46,336 nt of DNA from Kluyvera cryocrescens NBRC 102467 (GTDB taxonomy: Bacteria; Pseudomonadota; Gammaproteobacteria; Enterobacterales; Enterobacteriaceae): the NCBI RefSeq assembly GCF_001571285.1, contig NZ_BCTM01000032.1, forward strand, positions 1 through 46,336, read 5' to 3'. A program made the translations under genes and the position numbers. This document shows positions 27,055 to 37,742 of the stretch, in pieces (position 1 is the stretch's first letter; each line of letters starts with the position of its first letter). Below the pieces are notes generated by a model, which ran no database searches, was not told where the DNA came from, and was given only the letters and a program-made list of their open reading frames with translations.

Positions 27055-27924
27055 ATGAACATGCTGGAAAGAATCCAGACCCAACTGGAAAACCTTAGCA
27101 AATCCGAGCGAAAAGTCGCGGAAGTTATTCTCGCGGCCCCGGAAAAGGCAATCCATTCAAGCATTGCCGCCCTCGCCCTTGAAGCCGACGTCAGCGAGCC
27201 CACGGTTAACCGTTTTTGCCGCAGCATGGACACCCGCGGGTTTCCGGATTTTAAACTCCATCTTGCCCAAAGTCTGGCTAACGGTACACCGTATGTTAAT
27301 CGTAATGTCGATGAAGATGACAGCGTAGAAGCCTATACGGCAAAAATTTTTGAGTCCGCCATGGCGAGTCTGGCCCATGTTCGTCAGTCGCTTGATATGT
27401 CGGCCGTGAATCGGGCGGTCGATCTGCTGACCCAGGCTAAGAAGATTGCCTTCTTCGGTCTCGGTTCATCGGCGGCGGTGGCGCACGATGCAATGAACAA
27501 ATTTTTCCGCTTCAACGTCCCTGTCATCTATTCTGATGACATCGTTTTGCAACGAATGAGCTGTATGAATTGCAGCGACGATGATGTGGTGGTGCTCATT
27601 TCCCATACCGGCAGAACCAAAAGTCTGGTGGAAGTTGCGCAGGTGGCAAGGGAAAACGATGCCATGGTCATCGCTATCACTTCCGCCAGCACGCCGCTGG
27701 CGCGGGAAGCCACTCTCGCTATCACGCTGGATGTTCCAGAAGACACCGATATTTACATGCCGATGGTTTCAAGACTCGCGCAGCTTACCGTGATCGATGT
27801 CCTGGCCACCGGGTTTACCCTGCGCCGGGGAGCAAAATTCAGGGATAACTTGAAGCGAGTCAAAGAAGCATTGAAAGAATCGCGGTTTGATAAAGAGCTA
27901 TCGACACACAGCGATAACCACTAA
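27055..27924 (+). CDS. hexR: HexR, RpiR-family regulator of central carbon metabolism
   Basis: A 289-residue regulator, the E. coli length. Residues 1 to about 77 form the RpiR-type helix-turn-helix (KSERKVAEVILAAPEKAIHS, ALEADVSEPTVNRFCRSMDT). Residues about 125-265 are a SIS sugar-phosphate-binding domain (KKIAFFGLGSSAAVAHDAMN, VVLISHTGRTKSLVEVAQVA). HexR represses zwf, edd-eda and related genes and senses KDPG. ATG 27055 gives MNMLERIQTQLE, matching the known start; an upstream in-frame start at 26989 is not used. It is divergent from zwf and followed by pykA. Confidence 0.96.
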   Translation: MNMLERIQTQLENLSKSERKVAEVILAAPEKAIHSSIAALALEADVSEPTVNRFCRSMDTRGFPDFKLHLAQSLANGTPYVNRNVDEDDSVEAYTAKIFESAMASLAHVRQSLDMSAVNRAVDLLTQAKKIAFFGLGSSAAVAHDAMNKFFRFNVPVIYSDDIVLQRMSCMNCSDDDVVVLISHTGRTKSLVEVAQVARENDAMVIAITSASTPLAREATLAITLDVPEDTDIYMPMVSRLAQLTVIDVLATGFTLRRGAKFRDNLKRVKEALKESRFDKELSTHSDNH

Positions 27925-28036
27925 AAGCGATAAGTACGGCATCATTTATTCAATCATTCGGTAGCGCCAGGTTGGCGACATTGCCGAATTCCTGTTCACG
28001 CAACACCTTAAGTTGTATTAGTCAACGGAGTATTAC

Positions 28037-29479
28037 ATGTCCAGAAGGCTTCGCAGAACCAAGATCGTTACCACGTTAGGCCCAGCAACTGACCGCGACA
28101 ATAACCTTGAGAAGGTGATTTCCGCCGGCGCTAACGTTGTACGCATGAACTTTTCTCATGGTACGCCAGAAGATCATCAGCTTCGTGCCGATAAAGTACG
28201 CGAAATTGCAGCAAAACTTGGGCGTCATGTAGCCATCCTCGGTGATTTACAAGGGCCAAAAATCCGCGTATCGACCTTCAAAGAAGGCAAAGTATTCCTC
28301 AATATCGGTGACAAATTCCTGCTAGACGCCAACCTGGGTAAAGGTGAAGGCGATAAAGAAAAAGTCGGCATCGACTATAAAGGGCTGCCGGCCGACGTGG
28401 TGCCTGGCGATATCCTGCTGCTGGATGACGGCCGCGTTCAGCTGAAAGTGTTGGAAATTCAGGGCATGAAAGTGTTCACCGAGGTGACCGTCGGCGGCCC
28501 ATTGTCCAACAATAAAGGCATCAATAAGTTAGGTGGCGGCCTCTCCGCTGAAGCACTGACCGAAAAAGATAAAGCGGATATCGTGACGGCGGCTAAAATT
28601 GGCGTCGACTACCTTGCCGTCTCCTTCCCTCGCTGCGGCGAAGATTTGAACTACGCGCGCCGCCTGGCCCGTGAAGCCGGTTGTGACGCGAAAATCGTGG
28701 CCAAAGTGGAACGCGCTGAAGCGGTTTGCAGCCAGGATGCCATGGACGACATCATTCTCGCTTCCGATGTGGTGATGGTAGCGCGTGGTGACCTGGGTGT
28801 GGAAATCGGCGATCCTGAGCTGGTCGGCATCCAGAAAGCGCTGATTCGTCGCGCGCGTCAGTTGAACCGTACCGTCATCACCGCAACCCAGATGATGGAA
28901 TCCATGATCACCAACCCAATGCCTACCCGCGCCGAAGTTATGGACGTGGCAAACGCCGTGCTGGATGGTACCGATGCTGTCATGCTGTCTGCGGAAACCG
29001 CAGCCGGTCAGTACCCGTCTGAGACCGTCGCCGCCATGGCGCGCGTATGCCTGGGTGCAGAAAAAATCCCCAGCATTAACGTCTCTAAACACCGTTTGGA
29101 CGTTCAGTTCGATAACGTGGAAGAAGCCATTGCCATGTCGGCAATGTATGCGGCAAACCACCTGAAAGGCGTAACCGCCATCATCACCATGACCGAGTCC
29201 GGGCGTACCGCGCTGATGACCTCCCGTATCACTTCCGGTCTGCCAATCTTCGCCATGTCTCGTCATGAGCGTACGTTGAATCTGACTGCGCTGTATCGTG
29301 GCGTCACCCCTGTGTTCTTCGATAGCGCCTGTGATGGCGTGGCGGCAGCGCACGATGCGGTCAATCTGCTGCGTGACAAAGGCTACCTGATGTCGGGTGA
29401 CCTCGTTATCGTGACCCAGGGCGACGTGATGAGCACCGTAGGCTCTACCAATACCACGCGTATTCTGACCGTTGAGTAA
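28037..29479 (+). CDS. pykA: Pyruvate kinase II
   Basis: A 480-residue pyruvate kinase, AMP-activated type II, same length as in E. coli. It converts phosphoenolpyruvate and ADP to pyruvate and ATP. The substrate and metal sites are visible: [15 protein letters not shown] at the start, [10 protein letters not shown] (about 37-46), [18 protein letters not shown] (about 222-239, with the catalytic lysine), [12 protein letters not shown] and [15 protein letters not shown] ribosome-binding site precedes the ATG. The gene lies 112 bp after hexR and ends at a strong bidirectional terminator. Confidence 0.97.
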   Translation: MSRRLRRTKIVTTLGPATDRDNNLEKVISAGANVVRMNFSHGTPEDHQLRADKVREIAAKLGRHVAILGDLQGPKIRVSTFKEGKVFLNIGDKFLLDANLGKGEGDKEKVGIDYKGLPADVVPGDILLLDDGRVQLKVLEIQGMKVFTEVTVGGPLSNNKGINKLGGGLSAEALTEKDKADIVTAAKIGVDYLAVSFPRCGEDLNYARRLAREAGCDAKIVAKVERAEAVCSQDAMDDIILASDVVMVARGDLGVEIGDPELVGIQKALIRRARQLNRTVITATQMMESMITNPMPTRAEVMDVANAVLDGTDAVMLSAETAAGQYPSETVAAMARVCLGAEKIPSINVSKHRLDVQFDNVEEAIAMSAMYAANHLKGVTAIITMTESGRTALMTSRITSGLPIFAMSRHERTLNLTALYRGVTPVFFDSACDGVAAAHDAVNLLRDKGYLMSGDLVIVTQGDVMSTVGSTNTTRILTVE

Positions 29480-29492
29480 TACGTAAAGTGTG

Positions 29493-29520
29493 AAAAAGCC
29501 CGGGCATGCCCGGGCTTTTT
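29493..29520. terminator. Terminator after pykA
   Basis: AAAAAGCCCGGGC and GCCCGGGCTTTTT form a perfect 13-bp stem with a two-base centre, 14 bp after the pykA stop. T-tracts lie on both sides, so it can also stop leftward transcripts from lpxM. Confidence 0.93.
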
Positions 29521-29530
29521 TCTTGCTCAT

Positions 29531-29568
29531 ACCCGGATGAAATGAACGCGCTTACGCTTCGTCCGGGT
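29531..29568. repeat. REP-like palindrome between pykA and lpxM
   Basis: ACCCGGA (29531-29537) and TCCGGGT (29562-29568) bracket a segment containing CGCGCTTACGCTTCG. The arrangement resembles enterobacterial REP elements in a convergent intergenic gap. A T-run follows on the plus strand. Confidence 0.55.
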
Positions 29569-29577
29569 TTTCCTGTT

Positions 29578-30555
29578 CTATTTCTTTTTCTTCGGATACA
29601 GCTCTTTACGCTGATACGGTTCCGTTTCACCCGGCTTACGCGTTTTCAGTAGTTTCAAAATCCACGTGTACTGCTCGGTGTGTGGCCCAACAAAAATCTC
29701 AACTTCCTCGTTCATCCGCCGGGCGATGGTATTGTCGTCTGCCTCCAGCAGGTCATCCATGGGTGGGCGCACCAGAATCGTTAAGCGATGCGTTTTACCG
29801 TTGTACACCGGGAATAACGGTACCACCCGCGCACGGCACACTTTCATCAAACGGCCAATCGCCGGCAGCGTAGCTTTATAGGTGGCAAAGAAATCGACGA
29901 ACTCGCTGTGCTCCGGGCCATGATCCTGATCCGGCAGATAGTAGCCCCAGTAGCCCTGGCGCACCGACTGGATAAACGGCTTAATGCCATCATTACGCGC
30001 GTGCAGACGGCCACCAAAACGGCGGCGCACCGTATTCCACACAAAGTCGAACACCTTGTTGCCCTGGTTATGGAACATCGCCGCCATTTTTTGCCCCTGG
30101 GAGGCCATCACCATTGCCGGAATATCGACACCCCAGCCGTGCGGTACCAGGAAGATCACGTTCTCGCCATTGCGTCGCATTTCATCGATGATCTCCTGTC
30201 CCTGCCAATCGAGACGAGGCAGAATTTTCTCCGGCCCTTTCAGCGCCAGCTCCGCCATCATCACCATTGCCTGCGGCGCGGTTGCGAACATGTCGTCAAT
30301 AATCGCTTCACGCTCGGCTTCGCTTTTCTCAGGGAAGCAATAAAGCAGGTTAATCTGCGCGCGACGGCGAGCGCTTTTCCCAAATTTGCCGGCCAGGCGG
30401 CCGAGTTTCCCCAACAGCGGATCGCGAATTTTTGCCGGTATGTAGGCGATACCGGCAAAGGCCAGCACGCCTAGCCAGGCGCCCCAGTAGCGCGGCTGGC
30501 GAAAAGATTTCTCAAACTCGGGAATGTATTCACTATTATTTTTCTTCGTTTCCAT
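29578..30555 (-). CDS. lpxM: Lipid A myristoyltransferase LpxM
   Basis: A 325-residue inner-membrane acyltransferase (MsbB) that adds the last, myristoyl chain to Kdo2-lipid A, giving hexa-acylated endotoxin. One membrane anchor lies at about 25-42 ([16 protein letters not shown]). The HX4D-type catalytic motif is in [12 protein letters not shown] (about 138-149), and [15 protein letters not shown] and [12 protein letters not shown] are typical of the family. E. coli LpxM has 323 residues. It stands alone, convergent with pykA, with a terminator of mepM upstream of it. Confidence 0.96.
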   Translation of the reverse strand: METKKNNSEYIPEFEKSFRQPRYWGAWLGVLAFAGIAYIPAKIRDPLLGKLGRLAGKFGKSARRRAQINLLYCFPEKSEAEREAIIDDMFATAPQAMVMMAELALKGPEKILPRLDWQGQEIIDEMRRNGENVIFLVPHGWGVDIPAMVMASQGQKMAAMFHNQGNKVFDFVWNTVRRRFGGRLHARNDGIKPFIQSVRQGYWGYYLPDQDHGPEHSEFVDFFATYKATLPAIGRLMKVCRARVVPLFPVYNGKTHRLTILVRPPMDDLLEADDNTIARRMNEEVEIFVGPHTEQYTWILKLLKTRKPGETEPYQRKELYPKKKK

Positions 30556-30631
30556 GCCTGTTCCTGGTTCGAATCATCGGGCGGTGCGGATAATCAGATA
30601 GTGTAGCGAGCGTGGGTGCTTCACACAAAAG

Positions 30632-30660
30632 AAAAAGCCGGTGCAAGGAAAGCACCGGCT
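30632..30660 (-). terminator. Terminator after mepM
   Basis: Read leftward, AGCCGGTGC (30660-30652) pairs perfectly with GCACCGGCT (30644-30636) over a seven-base loop, followed by TTTTTC. It lies 25 bp after the mepM stop. Confidence 0.9.
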
Positions 30661-30685
30661 CTGAACGTCTGTTTCTTAGGCGATA

Positions 30686-32005
30686 TCAGTCAAAACGCAG
30701 CTGCGGTAGAACCTGTTTAACCTGGGCCAGGTAGTCGGTACGGTCGGAGCCGGTCAGCCCTTCGGTACGCGGCAGTTTGGCCGTCAGCGGATTCACCGCC
30801 TGCTGGTTGAGCCATACTTCATAGTGCAGGTGCGGCCCGGTTGAGCGGCCGGTATTGCCTGACAGTGCGATACGGTCACCGCGTTTCACCTTCTGACCCG
30901 GTTTTACCAGCAGCTTACGCAGGTGCATATAGCGGGTGGTGTAGGTACGACCATGCCGAATCGCCACATAGTAACCCGCCGCGCCGCTACGCTTCGCGAC
31001 CACCACTTCACCATCGCCAACCGCCAGAACCGGCGTCCCCTGCGGCATCGCAAAATCGACGCCACGGTGTGGCGCAACGCGCCCGGTAACCGGATTCAAA
31101 CGACGCGGGTTAAAGTTAGACGACACGCGGAACTGGCGCGCGGTTGGGAAGCGCAGGAAGCCCTTCGCCAGCCCCGTACCGTTACGATCGTAGAACTTAC
31201 CGTCTTCGGCACGAATGGCGTAGTAATCCTTGCCGTCTGAACGTAAACGCACGCCCAGCAGTTGGCTTTGCTCGCGTTTGCCATCCAGCATCTCACGCGA
31301 CATCAGCACAGAGAATTCGTCGCCTTTCTTCAGCTTACGGAAATCCATCTGCCACTGCATGGCTTTAATCACGGCGCTGGCTTCAACGCTGGTTAAGCCC
31401 GCATTCACGGCGCTAGAGACAAAGCTGCCGCCGACGGTGCCTTTCACCAGGCTGTTCACCCAGTCGCCCTGCTGCATCTCGCTGCTCATTTTAAAACCGT
31501 TGGCAACGCGATCGTAAGTGCGGGTTTCACGGCGCGACACTTCCCACGTCAAACGCTGGAGATCGCCATCATCGTTCAGCGTCCAGGAGAGCTGCTGGCC
31601 GACTTTCATATTGCGCAGTTCTTTATCCGCTGCCGCAAGCTGGCTGATATTCCCCATGTCAATGCCGTACTGATTCAGGATGCTGCTTAGGGTATCGCCC
31701 GTGGATACCACATATTCATGCACGCCCGTTTCGTTGTCGGCTTTGTCATCGAGTTCATCCTGAGGGATGGCTTCGTCTTCCTGAGCGGACTGATCGATAG
31801 GCTCACTGGCTTCTGGCAGCAGAGAGCGAATCTCTTTTTTCTCCAGCTCGATAGTACGAATGACTGGCGAAGAAGTTGGGTGGTAAACGTATGGCCGCCA
31901 GACAGCGACGGCCAGTGTGAGAACGGTGAGTGACCCCAGCATAACGCGATGAGGTCGCGGCAAATTATTAAATGCCAGAGCGACAGAGCGGGCTATCTGC
32001 TGCAC
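30686..32005 (-). CDS. mepM: Murein DD-endopeptidase MepM
   Basis: A 439-residue cell-wall hydrolase (YebA) that cuts peptide cross-links between glycan strands to allow new insertion. It has an N-terminal membrane anchor (about 20-38, VMLGSLTVLTLAVAVW), a LysM domain (about 95-140, VHEYVVSTGDTLSSILNQYG), and a C-terminal M23 zinc peptidase domain. The zinc ligands are in APHRGVDFAMPQ and in TGPHLHYEVW, and a further active-site His is in TRYMHLRKLL. The start is GTG at 32005, with AAGGAAG upstream, matching the E. coli protein. It begins only 12 bp after znuA, so it is likely read from the Zur-controlled znuA promoter. Confidence 0.96.
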   Translation of the reverse strand: MQQIARSVALAFNNLPRPHRVMLGSLTVLTLAVAVWRPYVYHPTSSPVIRTIELEKKEIRSLLPEASEPIDQSAQEDEAIPQDELDDKADNETGVHEYVVSTGDTLSSILNQYGIDMGNISQLAAADKELRNMKVGQQLSWTLNDDGDLQRLTWEVSRRETRTYDRVANGFKMSSEMQQGDWVNSLVKGTVGGSFVSSAVNAGLTSVEASAVIKAMQWQMDFRKLKKGDEFSVLMSREMLDGKREQSQLLGVRLRSDGKDYYAIRAEDGKFYDRNGTGLAKGFLRFPTARQFRVSSNFNPRRLNPVTGRVAPHRGVDFAMPQGTPVLAVGDGEVVVAKRSGAAGYYVAIRHGRTYTTRYMHLRKLLVKPGQKVKRGDRIALSGNTGRSTGPHLHYEVWLNQQAVNPLTAKLPRTEGLTGSDRTDYLAQVKQVLPQLRFD

Positions 32006-32017
32006 GTATTCACTTCC

Positions 32018-32977
32018 TTACTTATCTCCTTTCAGGCAGCTCGCATACTGGGTCGCCAGTTGAGTCAGAAATGCCGGATAGCTCTCTTTACTCAGCTGTA
32101 TATTGGTGCCAAGCGGATCCAGCGTTCCCATACGGACGGTGGTTCCCCGCGCAACAGATTCAACGACAGCGGGCCTGAATTGTGGCTCAGCAAAAACGCA
32201 GGTTGCTTTTTGCTCAACCAACTGTGTTCTTATTTGATGTAAACGCTGCGCACCGGGTTGGATCTCAGGATTCACGGTAAAGTGCCCAAGCGGGGTCAAA
32301 CCGTAATGTTTTTCGTAGTAACCGTAGGCGTCATGAAAAACGAAATACCCCTTTCCTTTCACCGGCGCCAGCTCGTTCGCAACCTGTTTGTCGGTCGTGG
32401 CCAGATTGGCCTCAAAATCCTTCAGGTTGGCGTCAAGCCGGGCTCGACTCTGGGGCATAAGTTCCACTAATTTGTCATGGATTGCAACCGCTGACAGCCG
32501 CGCTATCTCTGGGGAAAGCCACAAATGCATGTTGTAGTCGCCGTGATGGTGATGTGCGTCACCTTTTTCCGCGTGAGCATGATCATGTTCACCCTCGGCC
32601 GCATGATCGTCATCGTCGTCATCTGCCCCTTTCATGAGTAACGGTTTCACCCCGTCAAGCTGGGCGATAGTCACTTTTTTAGCCTCAGGAATGCTTTGCG
32701 TTGACTTGTTCATAAACGCTTCCATCTCAGGACCAATCCAAACAACTAAGTCCGCGTTTTGTAAGCGTTTTGCATCAGAAGGACGCAGTGAATAGTCATG
32801 TTCAGAGGCGCCGTCGGGCAGTAAAACCTGGGTCTCGGTAACCCCGTCAGCGATCGCCGATGCGATGAATCCAAGTGGCTTAAGTGACGTGACAACGGCG
32901 GCGTCAGCACGCTGTGCTGCCGTTCCCCAAAGTGCAGCGGATAAAGCTGCGAAAAGAAGCGTATTTTTCTGTAACAT
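32018..32977 (-). CDS. znuA: Periplasmic zinc-binding protein ZnuA
   Basis: A 319-residue substrate-binding protein of the ZnuABC zinc importer. The signal peptide runs to about residue 26 ([20 protein letters not shown]). A charged His/Asp-rich loop is at about 118-148 ([20 protein letters not shown], then HHHHGD), the family's zinc-sensing loop. Zinc ligands are expected in [19 protein letters not shown] and FHDAYGYY. A disulfide pair, Cys in KATCVFAE and YASCLKG, is present. It is divergent from znuC around a Zur box and followed by mepM. Confidence 0.97.
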   Translation of the reverse strand: MLQKNTLLFAALSAALWGTAAQRADAAVVTSLKPLGFIASAIADGVTETQVLLPDGASEHDYSLRPSDAKRLQNADLVVWIGPEMEAFMNKSTQSIPEAKKVTIAQLDGVKPLLMKGADDDDDDHAAEGEHDHAHAEKGDAHHHHGDYNMHLWLSPEIARLSAVAIHDKLVELMPQSRARLDANLKDFEANLATTDKQVANELAPVKGKGYFVFHDAYGYYEKHYGLTPLGHFTVNPEIQPGAQRLHQIRTQLVEQKATCVFAEPQFRPAVVESVARGTTVRMGTLDPLGTNIQLSKESYPAFLTQLATQYASCLKGDK

Positions 32978-33007
32978 TATGCGTCTGATAATCGAAATGA
33001 ATAAGAG

Positions 33008-33031
33008 ATGTGTGATATTATAACATTCACT
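33008..33031. promoter_or_regulatory. Zur operator between znuA and znuC
   Basis: Read leftward the site is GTGAATGTTATAATATCACA plus CATC, matching the known E. coli znu Zur palindrome with TGTTATAATATCACA at its centre. It lies 31 bp before znuA and 24 bp before znuC, so it overlaps both divergent promoters. Zur with zinc represses both. Confidence 0.92.
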
Positions 33032-33054
33032 ATCTTGTGCAAGCCCTAATTGTT

Positions 33055-33810
33055 ATGACTAATCTTGTATCTCTGGAAAATGTCGCAGTCTCGTTCGGTC
33101 AACGCCGAGTGCTCTCTGACATCTCGCTGAATCTCAAGCCAGGCCGCATTCTGACGCTGCTTGGCCCTAATGGCGCGGGCAAATCAACGCTGGTGCGCGT
33201 GGTCCTCGGCCTGGTAGCACCTAGCGAAGGCGTTGTCATCCGCGATAAGCATCTGCGCATTGGCTATGTACCGCAGAAGTTACACCTCGACGCCACATTG
33301 CCGCTGACCGTCAAGCGTTTTTTACGTCTCCATCCCGCGACGCGTAAAGAGGATATCCTCCCTGCGCTGATGCGCGTGCAGGCCGGTCATTTGCAGGATG
33401 CGCCCATGCAAAAACTTTCCGGCGGCGAAACCCAACGCGTACTGCTGGCTCGCGCATTACTGAATAAACCCCAACTTCTGGTGCTTGATGAACCGACCCA
33501 GGGCGTTGACGTAAACGGCCAGGTTGCGCTGTACGACTTGATTAACCAGCTACGCCAGGAGCTCGACTGCGCGGTGCTGATGGTGTCGCATGACCTGCAT
33601 TTGGTGATGGCAAAAACCGACGAAGTGCTGTGTCTGAACCACCATATTTGCTGTTCCGGCACGCCGGATGTCGTCTCCATGCATCCCGAATTTATCTCGA
33701 TGTTTGGCCCGCGTGGCGCCGAACAACTGGGCATCTATCGTCATCAGCATAACCACCGCCATGATTTACAGGGCCGGATTGTTTTACGTCGGGGAAATGG
33801 GCAGTCATGA
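33055..33810 (+). CDS. znuC: Zinc ABC transporter ATPase ZnuC
   Basis: A 251-residue ATPase that powers high-affinity zinc uptake. The Walker A is GPNGAGKST (about 37-45), the signature LSGGETQRV (about 128-136), the Walker [11 protein letters not shown] (about 149-158), and the switch His in [12 protein letters not shown]. The C terminus is His-rich ([12 protein letters not shown]), a ZnuC feature. ATG 33055 gives [10 protein letters not shown] as in E. coli; an in-frame GTG at 33037 lies within the Zur-site border and is unlikely. It overlaps znuB by four bases. Confidence 0.97.
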   Translation: MTNLVSLENVAVSFGQRRVLSDISLNLKPGRILTLLGPNGAGKSTLVRVVLGLVAPSEGVVIRDKHLRIGYVPQKLHLDATLPLTVKRFLRLHPATRKEDILPALMRVQAGHLQDAPMQKLSGGETQRVLLARALLNKPQLLVLDEPTQGVDVNGQVALYDLINQLRQELDCAVLMVSHDLHLVMAKTDEVLCLNHHICCSGTPDVVSMHPEFISMFGPRGAEQLGIYRHQHNHRHDLQGRIVLRRGNGQS

Positions 33811-34592
33811 TTGAAATTTTACTTCCCGGCTGGCTTGCCGGAATGATGCTGGCGTGCGCTGCCGGCCCGCTGGGCTCGTTTGTGGTCTGGCGTCGAATGT
33901 CCTATTTCGGCGATACCCTCGCCCATGCTTCTTTGCTCGGCGTGGCCTTTGGTTTACTGCTGGATGTGAATCCGTTTTACGCAGTCATTGCGGTCACCCT
34001 GCTGTTGGCAACCGGGCTGGTGTGGCTGGAGAAACGCCCACACCTGGCAATTGATACGCTGCTGGGGATTATGGCACACAGTGCGCTCTCGCTAGGTCTG
34101 GTGGTGGTCAGTCTGATGTCAAACGTGCGCGTCGACCTGATGGCGTATCTGTTTGGCGATCTGCTCGCTGTGACGCCGCAGGATCTTATCTCTATCGCCC
34201 TGGGTGTGGTTGTCGTGCTGGCCATTTTGTTCTGGCAATGGCGCAACCTGCTGTCGATGACCATCAGTCCGGACCTGGCTTTTGTCGACGGTGTAAAACT
34301 GCAGCGCGTGAAGCTGCTGTTGATGCTGGTTACGGCGCTGACTATCGGCGTAGCGATGAAGTTCGTCGGGGCGCTGATTATTACGTCTCTGCTGATTATT
34401 CCAGCAGCCACGGCGCGTCGTTTTGCCCGGACACCGGAGCAGATGGCGGGGATCGCGGTCGGGATGGGAATGATTGCCGTCACCGGGGGGCTGACCTTCT
34501 CAGCGTTTTACGATACCCCTGCGGGCCCTTCGGTGGTGCTGTGCGCGGCGCTGCTGTTTATTTTCAGCATGATGAAAAAACAGGGTAGCTGA
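33807..34592 (+). CDS. znuB: Zinc ABC transporter permease ZnuB
   Basis: A 261-residue integral membrane protein with about seven to eight helices, same length as E. coli ZnuB, forming the zinc channel with ZnuC. The N terminus ([20 protein letters not shown]), [18 protein letters not shown] (coupling region) and [17 protein letters not shown] are family hallmarks. Its start overlaps the znuC stop as ATGA, so the two are coupled. The gene is convergent with ruvB. Confidence 0.97.
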   Translation: MIEILLPGWLAGMMLACAAGPLGSFVVWRRMSYFGDTLAHASLLGVAFGLLLDVNPFYAVIAVTLLLATGLVWLEKRPHLAIDTLLGIMAHSALSLGLVVVSLMSNVRVDLMAYLFGDLLAVTPQDLISIALGVVVVLAILFWQWRNLLSMTISPDLAFVDGVKLQRVKLLLMLVTALTIGVAMKFVGALIITSLLIIPAATARRFARTPEQMAGIAVGMGMIAVTGGLTFSAFYDTPAGPSVVLCAALLFIFSMMKKQGS

Positions 34593-34604
34593 AGAAGTGG
34601 TATC

Positions 34605-34696
34605 GTCGGGTAAGCGGCGCTGACCCGACCATCACATCGTACAAGATAACGAATATGCGCTGAGGCGAAGATGAGGCATCAGCATCGTCTTCGCCT
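34605..34696. repeat. Palindromic sequences between znuB and ruvB
   Basis: Two inverted repeats lie in the convergent gap. CGGGT and ACCCG near 34607-34630 resemble part of a REP element. AGGCGAAGA (34663-34671) pairs with TCTTCGCCT (34688-34696). Neither is followed by a T-run, so they are REP-like or Rho-assisted ends rather than classical terminators. Confidence 0.45.
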
Positions 34697-34702
34697 GCAG
34701 GC

Positions 34703-35716
<1,014 letters not shown>

Positions 35717-35721
35717 TTACC

Positions 35722-36333
35722 TCATAGCGCCGCGCGCAGCGCTTCGCGGATCAATGTTTCGCTGCTGGCATCCGGACGGGCAATTTTGCTGACCATTCGG
35801 CTGGCTTCCTGAGGTTTATAGCCCAGCGCCACCAGCGCGGCAACCGCTTCCTGCTCCGCATCGTCCGTCGCCGGGCCGGCCGGTGAGGTCAGAACCAGAT
35901 CGGCTGCAGGCGTAAACAGATCGCCGTGCAGACCTTTAAAGCGGTCCTTCATTTCAACAATCAGGCGCTCTGCGGTTTTCTTGCCGATACCCGGCAGCTT
36001 CACCAGCGCGCCGAGCTCTTCGCGTTCAACCGCATTAACGAACTGTTGTGCCGACATTCCGGAGAGAATTGCCAGCGCCAGTTTCGGCCCCACACCGTTG
36101 GTTTTAATCAGCTCTTTGAACAACGTGCGCTCTTGCTTGTTATTGAAGCCATACAGTAGCTGAGCGTCCTCACGCACCACAAAATGGGTGAAGATAATGG
36201 CTTCCTGCCCGGATTCCGGCAGCTCGTAGAAACAGGTCATCGGCATATGCACTTCATAGCCTACCCCACCCGTTTCCAGAAGAACCAGCGGGGGTTGTTT
36301 TTCGAGAATGATGCCTCTGAGTCTGCCTATCAC
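35722..36333 (-). CDS. ruvA: Holliday junction binding protein RuvA
   Basis: A 203-residue protein, E. coli length, that forms tetramers on four-way junctions and recruits RuvB. Domain I has [20 protein letters not shown]. Domain II has two helix-hairpin-helix motifs ([18 protein letters not shown] at about 71-88, [17 protein letters not shown] at about 106-122). Domain III at the C terminus (about 155-203, [20 protein letters not shown]) contacts RuvB. It is first in ruvA-ruvB, with a LexA box 54 bp upstream. E. coli yebB, normally next to it, is absent. Confidence 0.98.
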   Translation of the reverse strand: MIGRLRGIILEKQPPLVLLETGGVGYEVHMPMTCFYELPESGQEAIIFTHFVVREDAQLLYGFNNKQERTLFKELIKTNGVGPKLALAILSGMSAQQFVNAVEREELGALVKLPGIGKKTAERLIVEMKDRFKGLHGDLFTPAADLVLTSPAGPATDDAEQEAVAALVALGYKPQEASRMVSKIARPDASSETLIREALRAAL

Positions 36334-36374
36334 ATGACGCTCCTGCGTTAAGGGCTAAAAAGGTAATGCGCTAT

Positions 36375-36408
36375 CATAAAAAAAGGCTGGATGTTTATCC
36401 AGCCTGAT
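36375..36408 (-). terminator. Terminator after ruvC containing a LexA box
   Basis: Read leftward, GGCTGGAT and ATCCAGCC form an 8-bp stem with a four-base loop, followed by seven T residues, seven bases after the ruvC stop. The same stem is the LexA box at 36387-36402, so one palindrome ends the aspS-nudB-yebC-ruvC transcript and controls ruvA. Confidence 0.8.
36387..36402. promoter_or_regulatory. LexA (SOS) box of ruvAB
   Basis: CTGGATGTTTATCCAG fits CTG-N10-CAG and is almost fully palindromic. It lies 54 bp upstream of ruvA. SOS control of ruvAB by LexA is established in E. coli, where the box has the related sequence CTGGATATCTATCCAG. Confidence 0.92.
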
Positions 36409-36414
36409 TTGTCA

Positions 36415-36936
36415 TTATCGTAATCGCCCGCGCGCTAAATTCAGCCGCGTATCGCTCATTTGCATGGCGTTCTGGCTGACGTGGCAGTGGGTAATGGCGA
36501 TAGCCAGCGCATCGGCGGCATCCGCCTGTGGGTTGGCGGGCAGCTTTAACAGCGTACGCACCATATGCTGAACCTGACTTTTTTCGGCGCTACCGATCCC
36601 GACAACGGTCTGTTTAACCTGACGAGCGGCATACTCGAAAACGGGAAGATCCTGGTTGGTGGCGGCAACAATCGCCACGCCGCGAGCCTGCCCCAGCTTA
36701 AGCGCTGAATCGGCGTTTTTCGCCATAAAGACCTGCTCAATGGCGAAATAATCCGGCTGGAACTGAGTGATGATTTCCGTCACGCCCGCATAAATCAGCT
36801 TCAGGCGCGACGGCAAATCGTCAACTTTGGTACGGATACACCCGCTACCCAGGTAAGTGAGCTGGCGACCAACCTGACGAATGACACCATAACCGGTGAT
36901 GCGCGATCCCGGGTCAATGCCGAGAATAATAGACAT
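36415..36936 (-). CDS. ruvC: Holliday junction endonuclease RuvC
   Basis: A 173-residue resolvase, E. coli length. The four acidic catalytic residues are seen: the Asp in ILGIDPGSR (residue 8 counting Met), the Glu in [10 protein letters not shown] (about 67), and two Asp in [13 protein letters not shown] (about 139 and 142). ATG 36936 is chosen; AGGAG lies eight bases upstream, and a GTG directly before it is not needed. It is last in the aspS-nudB-yebC-ruvC cluster and ends at the terminator that holds the LexA box of ruvAB. Confidence 0.97.
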   Translation of the reverse strand: MSIILGIDPGSRITGYGVIRQVGRQLTYLGSGCIRTKVDDLPSRLKLIYAGVTEIITQFQPDYFAIEQVFMAKNADSALKLGQARGVAIVAATNQDLPVFEYAARQVKQTVVGIGSAEKSQVQHMVRTLLKLPANPQADAADALAIAITHCHVSQNAMQMSDTRLNLARGRLR

Positions 36937-36970
36937 CACACATCTCCTGTTATGTTAGGGATCAACCACC

Positions 36971-37714
36971 TCATTCTAAGGTAGCAGCAACCTCGTCAGA
37001 GATTTCGCCGTTGTGGTAGACTTCCTGCACGTCGTCACAGTCTTCCAGCATGTCGATGAGGCGCATCAGTTTTGGTGCAGTCTCTGCATCCATATCCGCT
37101 TTGGTCGACGGGATCATAGACACTTCAGCCGCATCGGCTTTCAGGCCGGCCGCTTCCAGCGCGTCACGCACTTTGCCCATCTCTTCCCATGCGGTATAGA
37201 CATCAATCGCGCCATCGTCGAAGGTCACAACGTCTTCCGCACCGGCTTCCAGCGCGGCTTCCATGATGGTGTCTTCGTCGCCCTGTTCAAAGGAGATAAT
37301 CCCTTTTTTGCTGAACAGATAAGCAACGGAACCGTCGGTACCCAGGTTGCCACCGGTCTTGCTAAATGCATGACGCACTTCGGCAACGGTACGGTTACGG
37401 TTGTCGGACAGGCATTCGATCATCACCGCTGTGCCGCCAGGACCGTAGCCTTCATAGATGATGGTTTCCATGTTGGAATCTTCATCACCGCCCACACCAC
37501 GCGCGATGGCGCGGTTCAGGGTGTCACGCGTCATGTTATTGGACAGCGCTTTATCTACCGCTGCACGCAGACGTGGGTTCGCATCCGGATCGCCGCCGCC
37601 CAGTTTGGCCGCCGTCACCAGCTCACGAATGATCTTGGTGAAGATTTTGCCGCGCTTAGCATCCTGCGCCGCTTTACGATGTCTGGTGTTGGCCCATTTA
37701 CTATGACCTGCCAT
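36971..37714 (-). CDS. yebC: YebC/PmpR family protein
   Basis: A 247-residue member of the widespread YebC (TACO1) family, with the invariant start [20 protein letters not shown] and the central [14 protein letters not shown]. Members were long annotated as transcription regulators. Recent work on the family links it to translation, helping ribosomes over difficult sequences such as proline runs. The protein is cytoplasmic. The gene lies 34 bp before ruvC and 28 bp after nudB, and the arrangement yebC-ruvC is conserved widely in bacteria. Confidence 0.95.
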   Translation of the reverse strand: MAGHSKWANTRHRKAAQDAKRGKIFTKIIRELVTAAKLGGGDPDANPRLRAAVDKALSNNMTRDTLNRAIARGVGGDEDSNMETIIYEGYGPGGTAVMIECLSDNRNRTVAEVRHAFSKTGGNLGTDGSVAYLFSKKGIISFEQGDEDTIMEAALEAGAEDVVTFDDGAIDVYTAWEEMGKVRDALEAAGLKADAAEVSMIPSTKADMDAETAPKLMRLIDMLEDCDDVQEVYHNGEISDEVAATLE

Positions 37715-37742
37715 AAAAATATCTCCAAAAAACTATGCCTTT

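Noticed and set aside
28529-29530. 333-codon frame opposite pykA
   Set aside because: Antisense shadow of a highly conserved gene with strong codon bias; His- and Arg-rich with no domain.
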